The notes: generated from the sequence alone by a model not told the origin. Counted from the first letter of the stretch, positions 8,414 through 18,474 are shown. The stretch: 64,000 nucleotides of DNA from Brevundimonas vesicularis (GCF_014204545.1 NZ_JACHLJ010000001.1:186001-250000); one strand, 5' to 3'. A program made the numbers and translations.

Positions 8414-9618
8414 ATGACCGCACGATCTGACGCCACGCCCGCGCGCGGCGCGTCGCTGCTGTTGCTGGCGGCCATCGTCGCCCTGGCGCTGAATCTGCGG
8501 CCGGCGATGGCGGCGGTGGGCCCGCTGCTGGATCTGATCGAGGGCGCAACGGGCATGGGATCGACCGCCGCCAGCCTGCTGACCACCTTGCCCGTGCTGA
8601 TGATCGGTCTGGGCGCCTTGTCGATCCGCCCGTTGCGTCGGCGGTTGGGCGAGCGGCGCGGGATCTTGCTAGGCGCGCTTCTGATCGGCGGGGCCTGCCT
8701 GTTGCGGGTGGTGTTGACCGGTGCGACCGGCCTGATGCCAGCGCAGTGGTCGTCGGTGTGGGCGTCGCCTTAATCCAGGCCTTGGCGCCGGTCGTCATCA
8801 AACGGGCCTTTCCGGCGCAGTTCGGCACGGTCATGGCGCTCTACACCACCGGCATCATGGGCGGCGCCGCCGTCGCGGCGGCCACGGCGGCCGGTCTCGC
8901 CGAGACGATCGGCTGGGCCGGGACGCTGGCGCTGTGGAGCGCGCCGGCCTTTGTCGCCGCATTGGTCTGGCTGGCGGCGTCACGCGACCCTGCGGCTGAG
9001 GAGCCGAACCGCGCCGCGGTGGTCGAGGCGACGGACCCGGAGCTGCCCTTCTGGCGCCAGGGGCGGGCGTGGCGGCTGATCCTGATCATGGGCCTGGGGA
9101 CCTCGGCCTATACATTGATGCTGGCCTGGCTGCCGCCCTTCTACATCGACCTGGGTGAGCCGAGGGCGACGGCCGGCTATCTGCTCAGCGGCATGACGGC
9201 TGCGGAGGTGACGGCCGGCCTGCTGGTGTCATTGACTATCGGGCGCTTTCCGGATCGGCGCGGACCGATCTTGACGGCGCTGATGCTGGCCTTGGCCGGT
9301 TTGGCCGGGCTCGTGGTCGCGCCCCTCGGCATGGCCGTGCCGATCGTGATCGTCCTGGGCCTCGGCATTGGCGCGATTTTCCCGCTCAGCCTGATCCTTG
9401 CGATGGACCAGATCGACGATCCCGGCCGCTCCGGCGATCTGCTCGCCTTCGTCCAGGGGGGCGGCTACATCATCGCCAGCCTTTCACCGTTGGGCGCCGG
9501 CCTGCTGCGCGACCACATGGCCGACCTGACCCAGGCCTGGGTGCTTATGGGCGTGGGCGTCATCCTGCTGGGCGTGATGACGCTGGGGTTCCGGCCGGGT
9601 ATGCCCAAGCTGCGCTGA
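8414..9618 (+). pseudogene. MFS transporter of the CynX/NimT type, frameshifted
   Basis: Two reading frames make one protein. Residues 1-108 of the first frame (MTARSDATPARGASLLLLAA onward, with A-L-N-L-R-P-A-M-A-A-V-G-P-L-L, a CynX/NimT signature) run to about 8736. The second frame then continues A-S-A-V-V-V-G-V-G-V-A-L-I-Q-A-L-A-P-V-V-I-K-R to the normal end at 9618. Restoring one G after 8736 (ATGCC to ATGGCC) joins them without loss. The total of about 401 residues with 12 hydrophobic segments is a normal length. Family members export small anions or amino-acid-like compounds. It is either a true pseudogene or a sequencing error. Confidence 0.85.
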
Positions 9619-9637
9619 GCGGCCCGGCCCTCAGAAA

Positions 9638-11032
9638 TCAGTCCGCGTCGCGCCAGGTCTTCAAGCTTTCCATCGCCCGGATGCTCATCAGGCGCTTCTT
9701 GGCCCGGCCGCGTTCCTTCAGCGGAATCTTGACGCCCGCCTCATCGACCTTGGGCGCCTCGAGCGGCGGCAGCAGGCCATAGTTGATGTTCATCGGCTGG
9801 AACTTGGATCCTGCCAGATGCCCGCCGGTGATGTGCTCGACCAGGGCTCCCATGGCGGTCTCGGGCGGCGGCGGGGCCAGGTCACGACCCAGCGCTTGCG
9901 CGGCGGCCAGGCGGCCGGTCAGCAGGCCCATGGCCGCGCTTTCGACATAGCCCTCTACCCCTGTCACCTGGCCGGCGAAGCGCAGGCGCGGCATGGCCTT
10001 CAGCCGCAGCTGCGTGTCCAGCAGTTGGGGACTGTTCAGATAGGTGTTGCGGTGCAGACCGCCCAGCCGCGCGAACTGGGCGTTCTGAAGCCCCGGTATC
10101 ATGCGGAAGACCTCGGCCTGCGCGCCATGCTTCAGCTTGGTCTGGAAGCCGACCATGTTGAACAGGGTGCCCAGCGCATTGTCCTGGCGCAGCTGGACGA
10201 TGGCGTAGGCCTTGACCAGCGGGTCGCGCGGGTTGGTCAGGCCGACCGGCTTCATCGGGCCGTGACGCAGGGTCTCGCGACCCCGTTCGGCCATGACCTC
10301 GATGGGCAGGCAGCCGTCGAAATAGGGGACGTGTTCCCAGTCCTTGAACTCGGCCTTCGGGCCACTCAGCAGGGCGTCGATAAAGGCCTCGTACTGGGCC
10401 TTGTCCATCGGGCAGTTGACGTAGGCGGCGGCGTCGCCGCCCGGACCTTCCTTGTCATAACGCGACTGACGCCAGGCGATGTCGAAGTCGATCGAATCAG
10501 CGTGAACGATGGGGGCGATGGCGTCGAAGAAGCTCAAGGACTCTTCGCCCGTCGCCTTCAGGATGGCGTCGGCCAGGGCAGGGGAGGTCAGGGGGCCGGT
10601 GGCGACGATGACATTGTCCCACTCCTGCGGCGGCAGGCCGGCGATCTCTTCGCGCACGATGGTGACCAAGGGGTGGGCGGTCAGTTTTGCGGTCACCGCT
10701 TGGGAGAAGGCGTCGCGGTCCACAGCCAGGGCGCCGCCGGCCGGCACCTGGTTGATGTCGCCGCAGGCCATGATGATCGAATCCAGCGCCCGCATCTCGG
10801 CGTGCAGCAGGCCGACCGCATTGAACTGCCAGTCGTCCGAGCGGAAGGAGTTGGAGCAGACCAGCTCGGCCAGGCCATCGGTGTGGTGGGCGTCAGTCTT
10901 GACGCCAGGCACGCCGCGCATCTCGTGCAGGACGACGGGCACGCCGGCCTGGGCGATCTGCCAGGCGGCCTCGGAGCCGGCCAGGCCGCCGCCGATGACG
11001 TGGATGGGGGAAGGAGAGGGGGAAGCGCTCAT
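9638..11032 (-). CDS. trmFO: methylenetetrahydrofolate-tRNA-(uracil-5-)-methyltransferase
   Basis: 464-residue flavoenzyme that makes m5U54 in the T-loop of tRNAs using methylene-THF and FADH2. The FAD-binding motif [14 protein letters not shown] is at the N-terminus. The TrmFO-specific segments [21 protein letters not shown] and [15 protein letters not shown] are all present, along with the [16 protein letters not shown] block. Cysteines in the C-S-N-S-F and N-C-P-M motifs match the catalytic pair. It stands alone and divergent from the membrane protein gene upstream. Confidence 0.96.
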   Translation of the reverse strand: MSASPSPSPIHVIGGGLAGSEAAWQIAQAGVPVVLHEMRGVPGVKTDAHHTDGLAELVCSNSFRSDDWQFNAVGLLHAEMRALDSIIMACGDINQVPAGGALAVDRDAFSQAVTAKLTAHPLVTIVREEIAGLPPQEWDNVIVATGPLTSPALADAILKATGEESLSFFDAIAPIVHADSIDFDIAWRQSRYDKEGPGGDAAAYVNCPMDKAQYEAFIDALLSGPKAEFKDWEHVPYFDGCLPIEVMAERGRETLRHGPMKPVGLTNPRDPLVKAYAIVQLRQDNALGTLFNMVGFQTKLKHGAQAEVFRMIPGLQNAQFARLGGLHRNTYLNSPQLLDTQLRLKAMPRLRFAGQVTGVEGYVESAAMGLLTGRLAAAQALGRDLAPPPPETAMGALVEHITGGHLAGSKFQPMNINYGLLPPLEAPKVDEAGVKIPLKERGRAKKRLMSIRAMESLKTWRDAD

Positions 11033-11108
11033 CGCGGCCTTCTAGCGGGCGGGTGGCGTGGTGTCATGGCCCCCTGCTATATCCGCCGCCGGTCATCGGG
11101 GGCGTAGA

Positions 11109-11888
11109 TTGAGCGAGCATCGGATTTTGCGACTGAGCGAGACGCTGTCGGCGGCGGCCCACGCCCTGCCTCGCCTGTGGCGAGGGGCTTGCGGCGCGAT
11201 CGTGCTGGCGGCCGTGGTCTGGAGCCTCAAGCCGCTGGCGGCGGGCGCAGCGGGCCTGATCTGGGCGGCGTGCGCTCTGGCGTCGACCCTGGTGCTGGCG
11301 GGCGCGCTGGCGCGGATCGCCATCACCGACGATCTGGCCGGGGCGCGACGACTGGGCCTGGGGCCGGTTGGTTTGCAGTTCGGTCGACCGGAGGTGCGGC
11401 TGCTGGGCGCGGGCCTGCTATGCGCGATCTTTCTCGCCATGATCCTGTCGGTCGTGGCCCTGGTCCTGTTGGCGGTGTTCGGCATGGCCGAGTTGAACGC
11501 CCGGGCTATCGAGATGCGCCAGTGGGCCGCGGTGGGACCGGCGTGGAAGTTGACCCTGCTGGCGGTCGTCACGGCCTTCGCCCTCTTCGCCGTGATCGCC
11601 TTCGCGGTGCGCCTGTCCCTGTTCGCGCCGGCGACGATCGGGCGCGGACAGATGGTGTCGCTGCAGAGCATGAGCATTGCGCGCGGCGGCTTCTGGCCCC
11701 TGCTGGTCGGACTTGTCGTTACGGCGGCGCCGAAGATCGCGCTGGTGTTGCTGTGGGGCGCGGGGCTGCTATCGGGGACGGCGGGCTGGATCGTCTTCGC
11801 CGTCGTGCTGACGGGCTTTCAGGCTCCGCTGACGATGGCCTTTGTGAGCGCCGCCTATCGCCGGCTGGAGCCCGCGCCGCCCCGGTAA
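11109..11888 (+). CDS. integral membrane protein, unknown function
   Basis: About 259 residues from a TTG at 11109 (L-S-E-H-R-I-L-R-L-S-E-T-L-S); the frame is open further upstream to a GTG at 11058, but that would place the start near the divergent trmFO start. Hydrophobic segments lie around 22-45, 47-67, 95-125, 150-175 and, after a loop, 195-245, giving five or six membrane spans. The pattern resembles glycerophosphoryl-diester/DUF-type Caulobacter membrane proteins, but no named family is recognised. It converges on the CoA-transferase genes. Confidence 0.65.
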   Translation: MSEHRILRLSETLSAAAHALPRLWRGACGAIVLAAVVWSLKPLAAGAAGLIWAACALASTLVLAGALARIAITDDLAGARRLGLGPVGLQFGRPEVRLLGAGLLCAIFLAMILSVVALVLLAVFGMAELNARAIEMRQWAAVGPAWKLTLLAVVTAFALFAVIAFAVRLSLFAPATIGRGQMVSLQSMSIARGGFWPLLVGLVVTAAPKIALVLLWGAGLLSGTAGWIVFAVVLTGFQAPLTMAFVSAAYRRLEPAPPR

Positions 11889-11908
11889 GCCGAGGCGACG
11901 CAGGGCAA

Positions 11909-12565
11909 TCAGGCGGCCTGCAAGCCCGGTGCGACGCTGTATGCCGCCTCGGTCTTGGCGGCGACTTCGTCGAGGGTGACGCCGTCGGCCAGTTCGATCA
12001 GCTCGAGGCCCGCGCCGTCCGACTTGACGTCGAAGGTGGCCAGGTCGGTGATGATGCGGCTGACGACGCCGGTGCCGGTCAGAGGCAAGGTGCAGGCTTT
12101 CAGCACCTTGGACTGGCCGTGCTTGTTGGCGTGCTCCATGACGACGACGACGCGCTTCACGCCCGCGACCAGGTCCATGGCGCCGCCCATGCCCTTCACC
12201 AGCTTGCCGGGGATCATCCAGTTGGCGATGTCGCCGTTCTGGGCCACTTCCATCGCGCCCAGGATGGACAGGTTGATGTGGCCGCCGCGGATCATGGCGA
12301 AGCTGTCGGCGCTGGAGAAGTAGGACGACTCCGGGATCTCGGTGATCGTCTGTTTCCCGGCGTTGATCAGGTCGGGATCCTCGTCGCCGTCATAGGGGAA
12401 GGGCCCCATGCCCAACATGCCGTTCTCGGATTGCAGGGTCACGGTCATGCCGGCGGGGATGTAGTTGGCGACCAGAGTCGGGATGCCGATGCCCAGGTTC
12501 ACATAAAAGCCGTCCTGCAGTTCCTGGGCGGCGCGTTTGGCGAGTTGTTCGCGGGTGCGGGGCAT
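11909..12565 (-). CDS. scoB: 3-oxoacid CoA-transferase subunit B
   Basis: 218 residues. With subunit A it transfers CoA from succinyl-CoA to acetoacetate (or a similar 3-oxoacid). It begins [16 protein letters not shown] and carries [15 protein letters not shown] and the catalytic-Glu motif [24 protein letters not shown], typical of the beta subunit, follows. It starts 2 bases after the stop of subunit A, so the two form one operon with A first. Confidence 0.94.
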   Translation of the reverse strand: MPRTREQLAKRAAQELQDGFYVNLGIGIPTLVANYIPAGMTVTLQSENGMLGMGPFPYDGDEDPDLINAGKQTITEIPESSYFSSADSFAMIRGGHINLSILGAMEVAQNGDIANWMIPGKLVKGMGGAMDLVAGVKRVVVVMEHANKHGQSKVLKACTLPLTGTGVVSRIITDLATFDVKSDGAGLELIELADGVTLDEVAAKTEAAYSVAPGLQAA

Positions 12566-12567
12566 GA

Positions 12568-13293
12568 TCAGACCTCCGATCCGGCGGCGGCGCCGGCGGC
12601 ACGTTGACGGACGGTGCGCTGCTCGATGCGCTTTTCGGAAACGGTCTGGACCAGGCGGTCGACATAGACGCCGGGCGTGTGGATGTGGTCGGGATCGAGC
12701 GAGCCGACGGGGACGATCTCCTCGACCTCGACGACCGTGACCTTGCCGGCCGTGGCCATCATGGGGTTGAAGTTGCGGGCCGTCTTGCGGAACACCAGGT
12801 TGCCGCGCTCGTCGGCCTTCCAGGCCTTGACGATGGACAGGTCGGCGACCAGGCCCGTTTCCATGACGTAGTCACGGCCGTTGAAGTTGCGAACCTCCTT
12901 GCCCTCGGCGACCAGGGTGCCGACGCCAGTGGCGGTGAAGAAGGCGGGAATGCCCGCCCCGCCGGCGCGGATGCGCTCGGCCAGGGTGCCTTGGGGGTTG
13001 AACTCAAGCTCCAGCTCGCCGGCGAGATACTGGCGTTCGAACTCCTTGTTCTCGCCGACGTAGGACGAGATCATCTTGGCGATCTGGCGAGTGCCCAGCA
13101 GTTGGCCCAGGCCGAAGCCGTCGACGCCGGCGTTGTTGGAGATGACCGTCAGGCCCTTGACGCCGCTGTCGCGCAGGGCGGCGATCAGGTTCTCGGGGAT
13201 GCCGCACAGGCCGAAGCCGCCGGACATGACCGTCATGCCGTCGAAGGTCAGGCCCTCCAGCGCGGACGTGACGTCAGCGTAGATCTTTCCCAT
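12568..13293 (-). CDS. scoA: 3-oxoacid CoA-transferase subunit A
   Basis: 241 residues from the ATG at 13293 (M-G-K-I-Y-A-D-V), chosen over an ATG six codons upstream because a GGGAG lies at the right distance. Family signatures are [13 protein letters not shown] near residue 30, [12 protein letters not shown], and [15 protein letters not shown]. It is the first gene of a two-gene operon with scoB, for ketone-body or polyhydroxybutyrate-derived acetoacetate use. Confidence 0.94.
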   Translation of the reverse strand: MGKIYADVTSALEGLTFDGMTVMSGGFGLCGIPENLIAALRDSGVKGLTVISNNAGVDGFGLGQLLGTRQIAKMISSYVGENKEFERQYLAGELELEFNPQGTLAERIRAGGAGIPAFFTATGVGTLVAEGKEVRNFNGRDYVMETGLVADLSIVKAWKADERGNLVFRKTARNFNPMMATAGKVTVVEVEEIVPVGSLDPDHIHTPGVYVDRLVQTVSEKRIEQRTVRQRAAGAAAGSEV

Positions 13294-13625
13294 CGCTCTC
13301 CCTTTTTTCACTGCCTGATGAATATCGGCTTTTGACCACGCCTAACGCGGGGGCGGGCGGGGGGCAAGACGCGGCGTCGATCCGACGCGGCGATTTCAGA
13401 CGGTGAAGACGAAAAACAGAGTCTAATTCGTCTAATTCGTCTGAATCGACGGCGAGCCAGTTTCGAAAAAGAGGGTGCAATTGGTGCACTTTCTTCGGAA
13501 TCGGTCGGCGCGGGCGACTGATGTCGGCATCCTTGGGATCGGGTTCAAGGGGGCAGGCATCCATCAGGGGCGAGGCGTCGTATTGCAGTCAAGCCTGCAG
13601 CAAGATCCGACGATCGAGGACGCCG
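13294..13625. promoter_or_regulatory. intergenic control region between scoA and the methyltransferase gene, with tandem repeats and a dyad
   Basis: This 332-base divergent spacer holds no convincing gene. It contains two perfect and one imperfect tandem copies of TCTAATTCG (13422-13448), less GC-rich than the surroundings, and a perfect dyad GTGCA-N5-TGCAC at 13475-13489. Either could be a regulator site for scoAB or for the methyltransferase. No strong -35/-10 pair is evident. Confidence 0.45.
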
Positions 13626-14651
13626 ATGAACCTGACCAATGTCGCCATTCGCCAGCTTCAGGACGCGCCGTTCCCGGACTTCGTGACGCGTCCGGCGATC
13701 GACAGCCTGGTGACGGAGGCCAGGAAGCGTCTGGATCGCGACGGGCCGCACGACGAGGCGGCCTTTGCGCGCGAAATGGCCCAGCGCGCCATCGCCGAAC
13801 ATACGGATGCGGCGAACCAGCAGCATTACGAACTGCCGCCCGAGTTTTTCCAGCTGTGCCTGGGCAAGCGGCTGAAATACTCCTGCTGCCTCTATCCCAC
13901 GGGTCGCGAGACGTTGGATCAGGCGGAGGAGGCGGCGCTGGCCGAGACCTGCGCCCATGCCGATCTGAAGGACGGTCAGACGATTCTGGAAATGGGCTGC
14001 GGCTGGGGCTCGCTGTCGCTGTGGATGGCCGAGACCTATCCGAATTCGAAGATCACGGCGGTGTCGAACAGCCACGGCCAGCGCGGCCATATTGAAGCCC
14101 AGGCGGCGGCGCGGGGCCTGACCAATCTGACGGTCATCACCCAGGACATGAACGCCTTCGACACCAAGCAGCGGTTCGACCGCATCGTCTCGGTGGAGAT
14201 GTTCGAGCATATGGCCAACTGGCGCGCCCTGCTGACCAAGGCGAGACGCTGGCTGACGCCGGACGGACGCATGTTCATCCACGTCTTCACGCACCGCAAC
14301 GCGCCCTATCGGTTCGACCATACCGACAGCGGCGACTTCATCGCCCAGCACTTCTTCACCGGCGGCGTCATGCCCAGCCACGGCCTGATCCGGCAGTTTA
14401 CCGACCTGTTCGCGGTCGAGCAGGAATGGACCTGGAACGGCGGTCACTATGCGAAGACCGCCAATGACTGGCTGGCGAACATGGACCGGAACGCCCCGCG
14501 GATCGCGGTGTTGATGCGTGAGACCTATGGCGACGACGCCAAGCTTTGGACCCGTCGCTGGCGGCGGTTCTACCTGGCGACGGCCGGTCTGTTCGGAAAC
14601 GACGAGGGCCGCACCTGGGCGGTCAGCCACTATCGATTGAAGCCGGCTTAA
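13626..14651 (+). CDS. cyclopropane-fatty-acyl-phospholipid synthase-family methyltransferase
   Basis: 341 residues from the ATG at 13626 (M-N-L-T-N-V-A-I-R); the frame is open 35 codons further but those residues look non-coding. Motif I is I-L-E-M-G-C-G-W-G-S-L-S-L-W-M, preceded by K-Y-S-C-C-L-Y and followed by V-S-N-S-H-G-Q and S-V-E-M-F-E-H-M, all CFA-synthase-like. E-L-P-P-E-F-F-Q-L-C-L-G-K near residue 70 matches the H-Y-D/E-L region that binds lipid. It lacks the N-terminal domain of classical Cfa (about 380 residues), so the substrate may differ. The DUF2177 gene follows 11 bases later. Confidence 0.8.
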   Translation: MNLTNVAIRQLQDAPFPDFVTRPAIDSLVTEARKRLDRDGPHDEAAFAREMAQRAIAEHTDAANQQHYELPPEFFQLCLGKRLKYSCCLYPTGRETLDQAEEAALAETCAHADLKDGQTILEMGCGWGSLSLWMAETYPNSKITAVSNSHGQRGHIEAQAAARGLTNLTVITQDMNAFDTKQRFDRIVSVEMFEHMANWRALLTKARRWLTPDGRMFIHVFTHRNAPYRFDHTDSGDFIAQHFFTGGVMPSHGLIRQFTDLFAVEQEWTWNGGHYAKTANDWLANMDRNAPRIAVLMRETYGDDAKLWTRRWRRFYLATAGLFGNDEGRTWAVSHYRLKPA

Positions 14652-14662
14652 GGGAGACGAGG

Positions 14663-15076
14663 ATGATCAAATATGTCGCGGCCTATCTTGGGGCCGGCCT
14701 GACCTTTGCTGCCATCGATTTCGTCTGGCTGACGACCATGACCAACCGGCTGTATAAGCCCGTCATCGGGCCGATCATGGCCGACAAGCCGGACATGAAG
14801 GCGGCGGTGGCCTTCTATCTGATCTCCATCGCCGGGACGGTGTTCCTGGCGATCGCGCCGGCCCTGAAGGAGGGGAACTGGACGCGGGCGGCGATCAACG
14901 GGGCGGTGCTGGGCTTCGTCGCCTACGCCACCTACGACCTGACCAATCAGGCGACGCTGGCGGTATGGCAGACCAAGCTGACGATCATCGACCTGATCTG
15001 GGGCACGACCCTGACGATGCTGTCGGCGACCGGCGGCTATTTCGCCGCGCGCTGGGCCGAGGGCCGTCTCGGCTAA
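14663..15076 (+). CDS. DUF2177 family membrane protein
   Basis: 137 residues from the ATG at 14663, with AGGGAGACGAGG just before it. Four hydrophobic segments (about 4-24, 46-66, 76-93, 108-130) and the motifs F-V-W-L-T-T-M, A-T-Y-D-L-T-N-Q-A-T and L-I-W-G-T match DUF2177. Its function is unknown. In many Proteobacteria it accompanies CFA-like methyltransferases and deazaflavin or flavin enzymes of lipid modification, and here it directly follows such a methyltransferase. Confidence 0.85.
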   Translation: MIKYVAAYLGAGLTFAAIDFVWLTTMTNRLYKPVIGPIMADKPDMKAAVAFYLISIAGTVFLAIAPALKEGNWTRAAINGAVLGFVAYATYDLTNQATLAVWQTKLTIIDLIWGTTLTMLSATGGYFAARWAEGRLG

Positions 15077-15180
15077 ACAGCCCGGCTGAGCCCGCGCTTG
15101 CGATTGCAGCTGCGCGTGTCTAAAGCTCGCGCCAGGGTTGATCGCGGGGGCGGCAGTTGGGGGATGGCAGGCATCGATTG

Positions 15181-16431
15181 ATGTCGGCGCGCGGCGCGGC
15201 CGATGTGGGCTGGGCCTATGGCGCGCACGTCGCCCGCTATGTCTCGCCGCTACTGCTCTATCCGGTTCTGACGCGACGCCTGGGGCTGGAAGGGTTCGGG
15301 GTGTTCGCCTCGGCCATCGCCCTGGCCTTGGTCGTGTCGGTGGTCGTGGATTATGGGCAGTCGCTTTCGGGGCCGCGCGACGTCGCCGGAGCCGTCGAAG
15401 GGCGCGGCGTCCTGGTCGGTCAGGCCCTGGCGATGCGCGGCGTGCTGATCCTGCCCGCCGCTGCGGTCGGCGTCGGTCTGGCGGCCTTCAATCCAGTTCT
15501 GGAAGGGGCGAGCAGCGTCGTGGCCATGGCGGTCGTGCTGGGGATCGGGCAGGGGGCCAGCCTGCTGTGGTTCTTTCAGGGCATTCGCGGTCCCGGTTTG
15601 GCAGCGATGCTGGAGGTTGGCTTCGCCTTGGCCGCGACGGGCGTCGTTCTGGCGATGCCCGGTCTGACCGTCGGCGGCGTGATGGCCGTCCAGGCGGGCG
15701 GTGTCTGGGCCGGCTTGGTCGCGACCGGCATCCTGTTGTTGCGACGGCAGAGGGTTCAAGCGCCGGAGCGGGGCTTTGTGAGGCGCGCCCTGATCCAGGG
15801 CGGTCCACTGTTCGCCAGTCGAGCGGTCATCGTCGCCTATACGGGGGCGGGCGTTCTGGTGGTCGCGGCGCTGGCCGGGCCGGCGCAGGCGGCGCTGTAC
15901 GGGGCGGCGGACCGGCTGGTCGCGGCGTCCGGATCGCTGATGCGGCCGCTGGCGGGCCTGATTGCGCCCCGGATCGCCGGACTGCTGGGACAGGATCAGG
16001 CGGCGGCGTTTCGCACGGCGCGGTGGACGCTGGCCGCCTCGACAGGGGCGTTCATGCTGCTGGCGGCGGGACTGACGCTGGCAGCGCCGCTGCTGATCAG
16101 ACTGTTGTTCGGGCCGGGGTTTGCGGGGGCCGTCGAGGTGCTGCGTCTTCTGGCCTGGGTGTTGCCGCTGGTGGCCGTCAGCCAGGTGTTGGGGCTGCAT
16201 CTGATGAACCCGCTGCGGATGGATGGACGGTTCGCGCTGATCGTGGCCCTGGGCTGTGTCGCTACGCTGGGGCCGGCGGTGGTGTTAGCGCCCGGCCTTG
16301 GCGCGGTCGGCATGGCGCGCGCGCGGATCATCGGCGAGGGGGCGGTGGTCGCGGCGTGTGTGATCGGGTTGAGGGCGCATTGGGGCGCGCTGTTCCAGAC
16401 CGGCGGGAGGCGCGATGTCCCGGCGATATGA
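15181..16431 (+). CDS. polysaccharide flippase (Wzx/MATE-like)
   Basis: About 416 residues with 12 or more hydrophobic segments. The N-terminus (G-W-A-Y-G-A-H-V-A-R-Y, then L-T-R-R-L-G-L-E-G-F-G-V-F-A) is typical of O-antigen/exopolysaccharide flippases that turn undecaprenyl-linked repeat units across the inner membrane. The ATG at 15181 is preferred; a TTG at 15157 is in frame. The last 17 bases overlap the UDP-galactopyranose mutase gene, and it opens a run of five tightly packed glycan genes. Confidence 0.87.
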   Translation: MSARGAADVGWAYGAHVARYVSPLLLYPVLTRRLGLEGFGVFASAIALALVVSVVVDYGQSLSGPRDVAGAVEGRGVLVGQALAMRGVLILPAAAVGVGLAAFNPVLEGASSVVAMAVVLGIGQGASLLWFFQGIRGPGLAAMLEVGFALAATGVVLAMPGLTVGGVMAVQAGGVWAGLVATGILLLRRQRVQAPERGFVRRALIQGGPLFASRAVIVAYTGAGVLVVAALAGPAQAALYGAADRLVAASGSLMRPLAGLIAPRIAGLLGQDQAAAFRTARWTLAASTGAFMLLAAGLTLAAPLLIRLLFGPGFAGAVEVLRLLAWVLPLVAVSQVLGLHLMNPLRMDGRFALIVALGCVATLGPAVVLAPGLGAVGMARARIIGEGAVVAACVIGLRAHWGALFQTGGRRDVPAI

Positions 16432-17563
16432 CTGGCTGATCGTCGGCGCCGGTTTCACCGGGGCGGTGGTCGCCGAACGGCTGGCGCGCGGGCTGGACCA
16501 GAGCGTGCTGGTGATCGACCGGCGCGACCATGTCGGCGGCAATGCGCACGACCGGCGCGATGTGGGCGGACGGCTGATCCATCCCTATGGCCCGCACGTG
16601 TTTCACACCAACAGCGCGCGCATCTTCGACTATCTGAGCCAGTTCACAGCATGGCGGCAATACGCCCATCGGGTCCAGGGGCAGGTGGACGCACAGTTGG
16701 TGCCGCTGCCGTTCAATCTGGGTTCGATCGAGACGTTGTTTCCCACAGCGATGGCTGGGCGGATGACGCAGGCCCTGGTCAAGCGGTTTGGTTTCGGGGG
16801 GCAGCCCAGCATCCATGACCTGCGACAGGCGGGGGACGATCCGGATCTGAGGCGGTTGGGCGACTATGTCTTCGACAAGGTGTTCGCCGGATACACCGCC
16901 AAACAGTGGGGGCTGCCGGTCGAGGCGCTGGACGCCTCGGTCACCGCGCGGGTGCCGATCGCGGTCAGCCGGGACGACCGCTATTTCGTCGACCGCCATC
17001 AGGCCATGCCGCGCGACGGCTATGGGGCGCTGTTTGAGCGGATGCTGGACCATCCGAACATCACGGTGTCGCTGAACACGCCGATGGAGCAGGTGGGGGC
17101 GGGGGCGTGGGACCGGATGGTCTATTGCGGCGCGCTGGACGACTATTTCGGCCGGTCGATTGGGGGCTTGCCCTATCGCAGCGTGCGGTTCGACCATCAG
17201 GTCGTGGATGCCGAGGACGGTCTGCCGGTCGGGACGGTCAACTATCCCAGCGACTTCGACTTCACGCGCATCACCGATTTCCGCCACCTGACCGGCGAGG
17301 GCGGGCCGACGACGGCGACGGTGATTGAATATCCGATGGCTTATGAGGCGGGCGTGAACGACCCCTATTATCCGATCCTGACGGAAACGTCGCGCGCGTT
17401 GGCGGGGGAGTATCGCGCGATGGCGGCGACGCTGGCGGGGAAGGTGTGGTTCGCCGGGCGGCTGGCCGATTTTCAGTACTACAACATGGACCAGGCGGTC
17501 GGGCGGGCGCTGAGCCTGGTCGAGAAATCGCTGGCGCCGGCCATCGCCCGGATGGCGGCATGA
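16415..17563 (+). CDS. glf: UDP-galactopyranose mutase
   Basis: 382-residue flavoenzyme that converts UDP-galactopyranose to UDP-galactofuranose. The FAD motif W-L-I-V-G-A-G-F-T-G-A-V is at the N-terminus, followed by I-D-R-R-D-H-V-G-G-N-A-H and the family's H-P-Y-G-P-H-V-F-H-T-N. F-A-G-Y-T-A-K-Q-W-G and the C-terminal W-F-A-G-R-L-A-D-F-Q-Y-Y-N-M-D-Q also fit. It overlaps the flippase at its start and the GT2 gene at its stop (ATGA), so the set is co-transcribed. Its presence implies galactofuranose in the polymer made by this locus. Confidence 0.95.
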   Translation: MSRRYDWLIVGAGFTGAVVAERLARGLDQSVLVIDRRDHVGGNAHDRRDVGGRLIHPYGPHVFHTNSARIFDYLSQFTAWRQYAHRVQGQVDAQLVPLPFNLGSIETLFPTAMAGRMTQALVKRFGFGGQPSIHDLRQAGDDPDLRRLGDYVFDKVFAGYTAKQWGLPVEALDASVTARVPIAVSRDDRYFVDRHQAMPRDGYGALFERMLDHPNITVSLNTPMEQVGAGAWDRMVYCGALDDYFGRSIGGLPYRSVRFDHQVVDAEDGLPVGTVNYPSDFDFTRITDFRHLTGEGGPTTATVIEYPMAYEAGVNDPYYPILTETSRALAGEYRAMAATLAGKVWFAGRLADFQYYNMDQAVGRALSLVEKSLAPAIARMAA

Positions 17564-18474
17564 GGGCGTCGGTGTGGGCCGTGGTGGTGACGTGGAACCG
17601 GCGCGCCCTGCTGGAGCAATGTCTGGCGCATCTGATCGCCCAGACGCGGCATTGCGACGGGGTGGTGGTGGTCGACAACGCCAGCGACGACGGCACCGCC
17701 GAGATGCTGGCTGACGCCTGGGCGGGGCAGGCGATGGTGGTGCGGATGCCGATCAACACCGGCGGGGCGGGCGGCTTCAACGCCGGCATCCGCGCGGCGA
17801 TCGAGGCGGGGGCCGACCGGGTTTGGCTGATGGACGACGACGTGCTGGCGGCGCCGGATGCGCTGGAGGCCTTGCTGGCGGCGGAAGCGGCGCTGGCGGA
17901 TGAGGGCGTCGTTCCGGCCTTCCTGTGTTCCAGCGTGAGGTCGCCTGAGGGGCATCTGACCAATACGCCCGAGATCGACCGGCGGTGGAATGTCTTGGGC
18001 TACCCCGATTGGGGCGAGCGGTTGGAGCAGGGAATGATACCGGTGCGGCAGGCGACGTTCGTGTCGGTTCTGGTCAGCCGGGCGGCGGTGATGCGGCACG
18101 GCCTGCCGCTGGCGCCCATGTTCATCTGGGGCGACGATACGGAATATACGCTGCGGCTGTCGCGCGACGAGCCGGGCTATCTGGTCGCGGCCAGCCGCGT
18201 CGAGCATGTGCGCGCGGCGCCGGGACGGCTGACCATCGAGACCGAGCCGGATGCGCGGCGCGAGCGGCTGCATCGCTATCTGACGCGCAACGTCATCCTG
18301 GCCAAGCGGCGGCACGAGGGACGGCGCTCGGCGCTGCGCTATGCCGCCTCGAGGCTAAGGCTGGCGGGGCGGCTGGCGCTGAGCGGACGCTGGCGAAAGG
18401 CCGGGGTGCTGGTCGCGGGCGTGGTGGACGGGGCGCGGTTCGATCCCGAGGTCGAGCATTGCAGGCCGTCCTGA
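17560..18474 (+). CDS. GT2 glycosyltransferase, GlfT-like (probable galactofuranosyltransferase)
   Basis: 304 residues from the ATG at 17560 that overlaps the glf stop. The N-terminal GT-A pattern V-V-V-T-W-N-R, V-V-V-V-D-N-A-S-D-D-G-T, then N-T-G-G-A-G-G-F-N-A-G-I is the signature seen in galactofuranosyl- and rhamnosyltransferases of the GlfT group. The metal-binding D-D-D is in W-L-M-D-D-D-V and the acceptor motif in I-W-G-D-D-T-E-Y. Being next to glf makes UDP-Galf the likely donor; that is inference from context plus motif. Confidence 0.85.
   Translation: MRASVWAVVVTWNRRALLEQCLAHLIAQTRHCDGVVVVDNASDDGTAEMLADAWAGQAMVVRMPINTGGAGGFNAGIRAAIEAGADRVWLMDDDVLAAPDALEALLAAEAALADEGVVPAFLCSSVRSPEGHLTNTPEIDRRWNVLGYPDWGERLEQGMIPVRQATFVSVLVSRAAVMRHGLPLAPMFIWGDDTEYTLRLSRDEPGYLVAASRVEHVRAAPGRLTIETEPDARRERLHRYLTRNVILAKRRHEGRRSALRYAASRLRLAGRLALSGRWRKAGVLVAGVVDGARFDPEVEHCRPS

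Noticed and set aside
17985..18458. Extending the O-antigen ligase frame upstream to 17985
   Set aside because: That part runs antisense-like within the GT2 gene in another frame and is Gly/Arg/Ala-rich; the hydrophobic protein begins near 18459.
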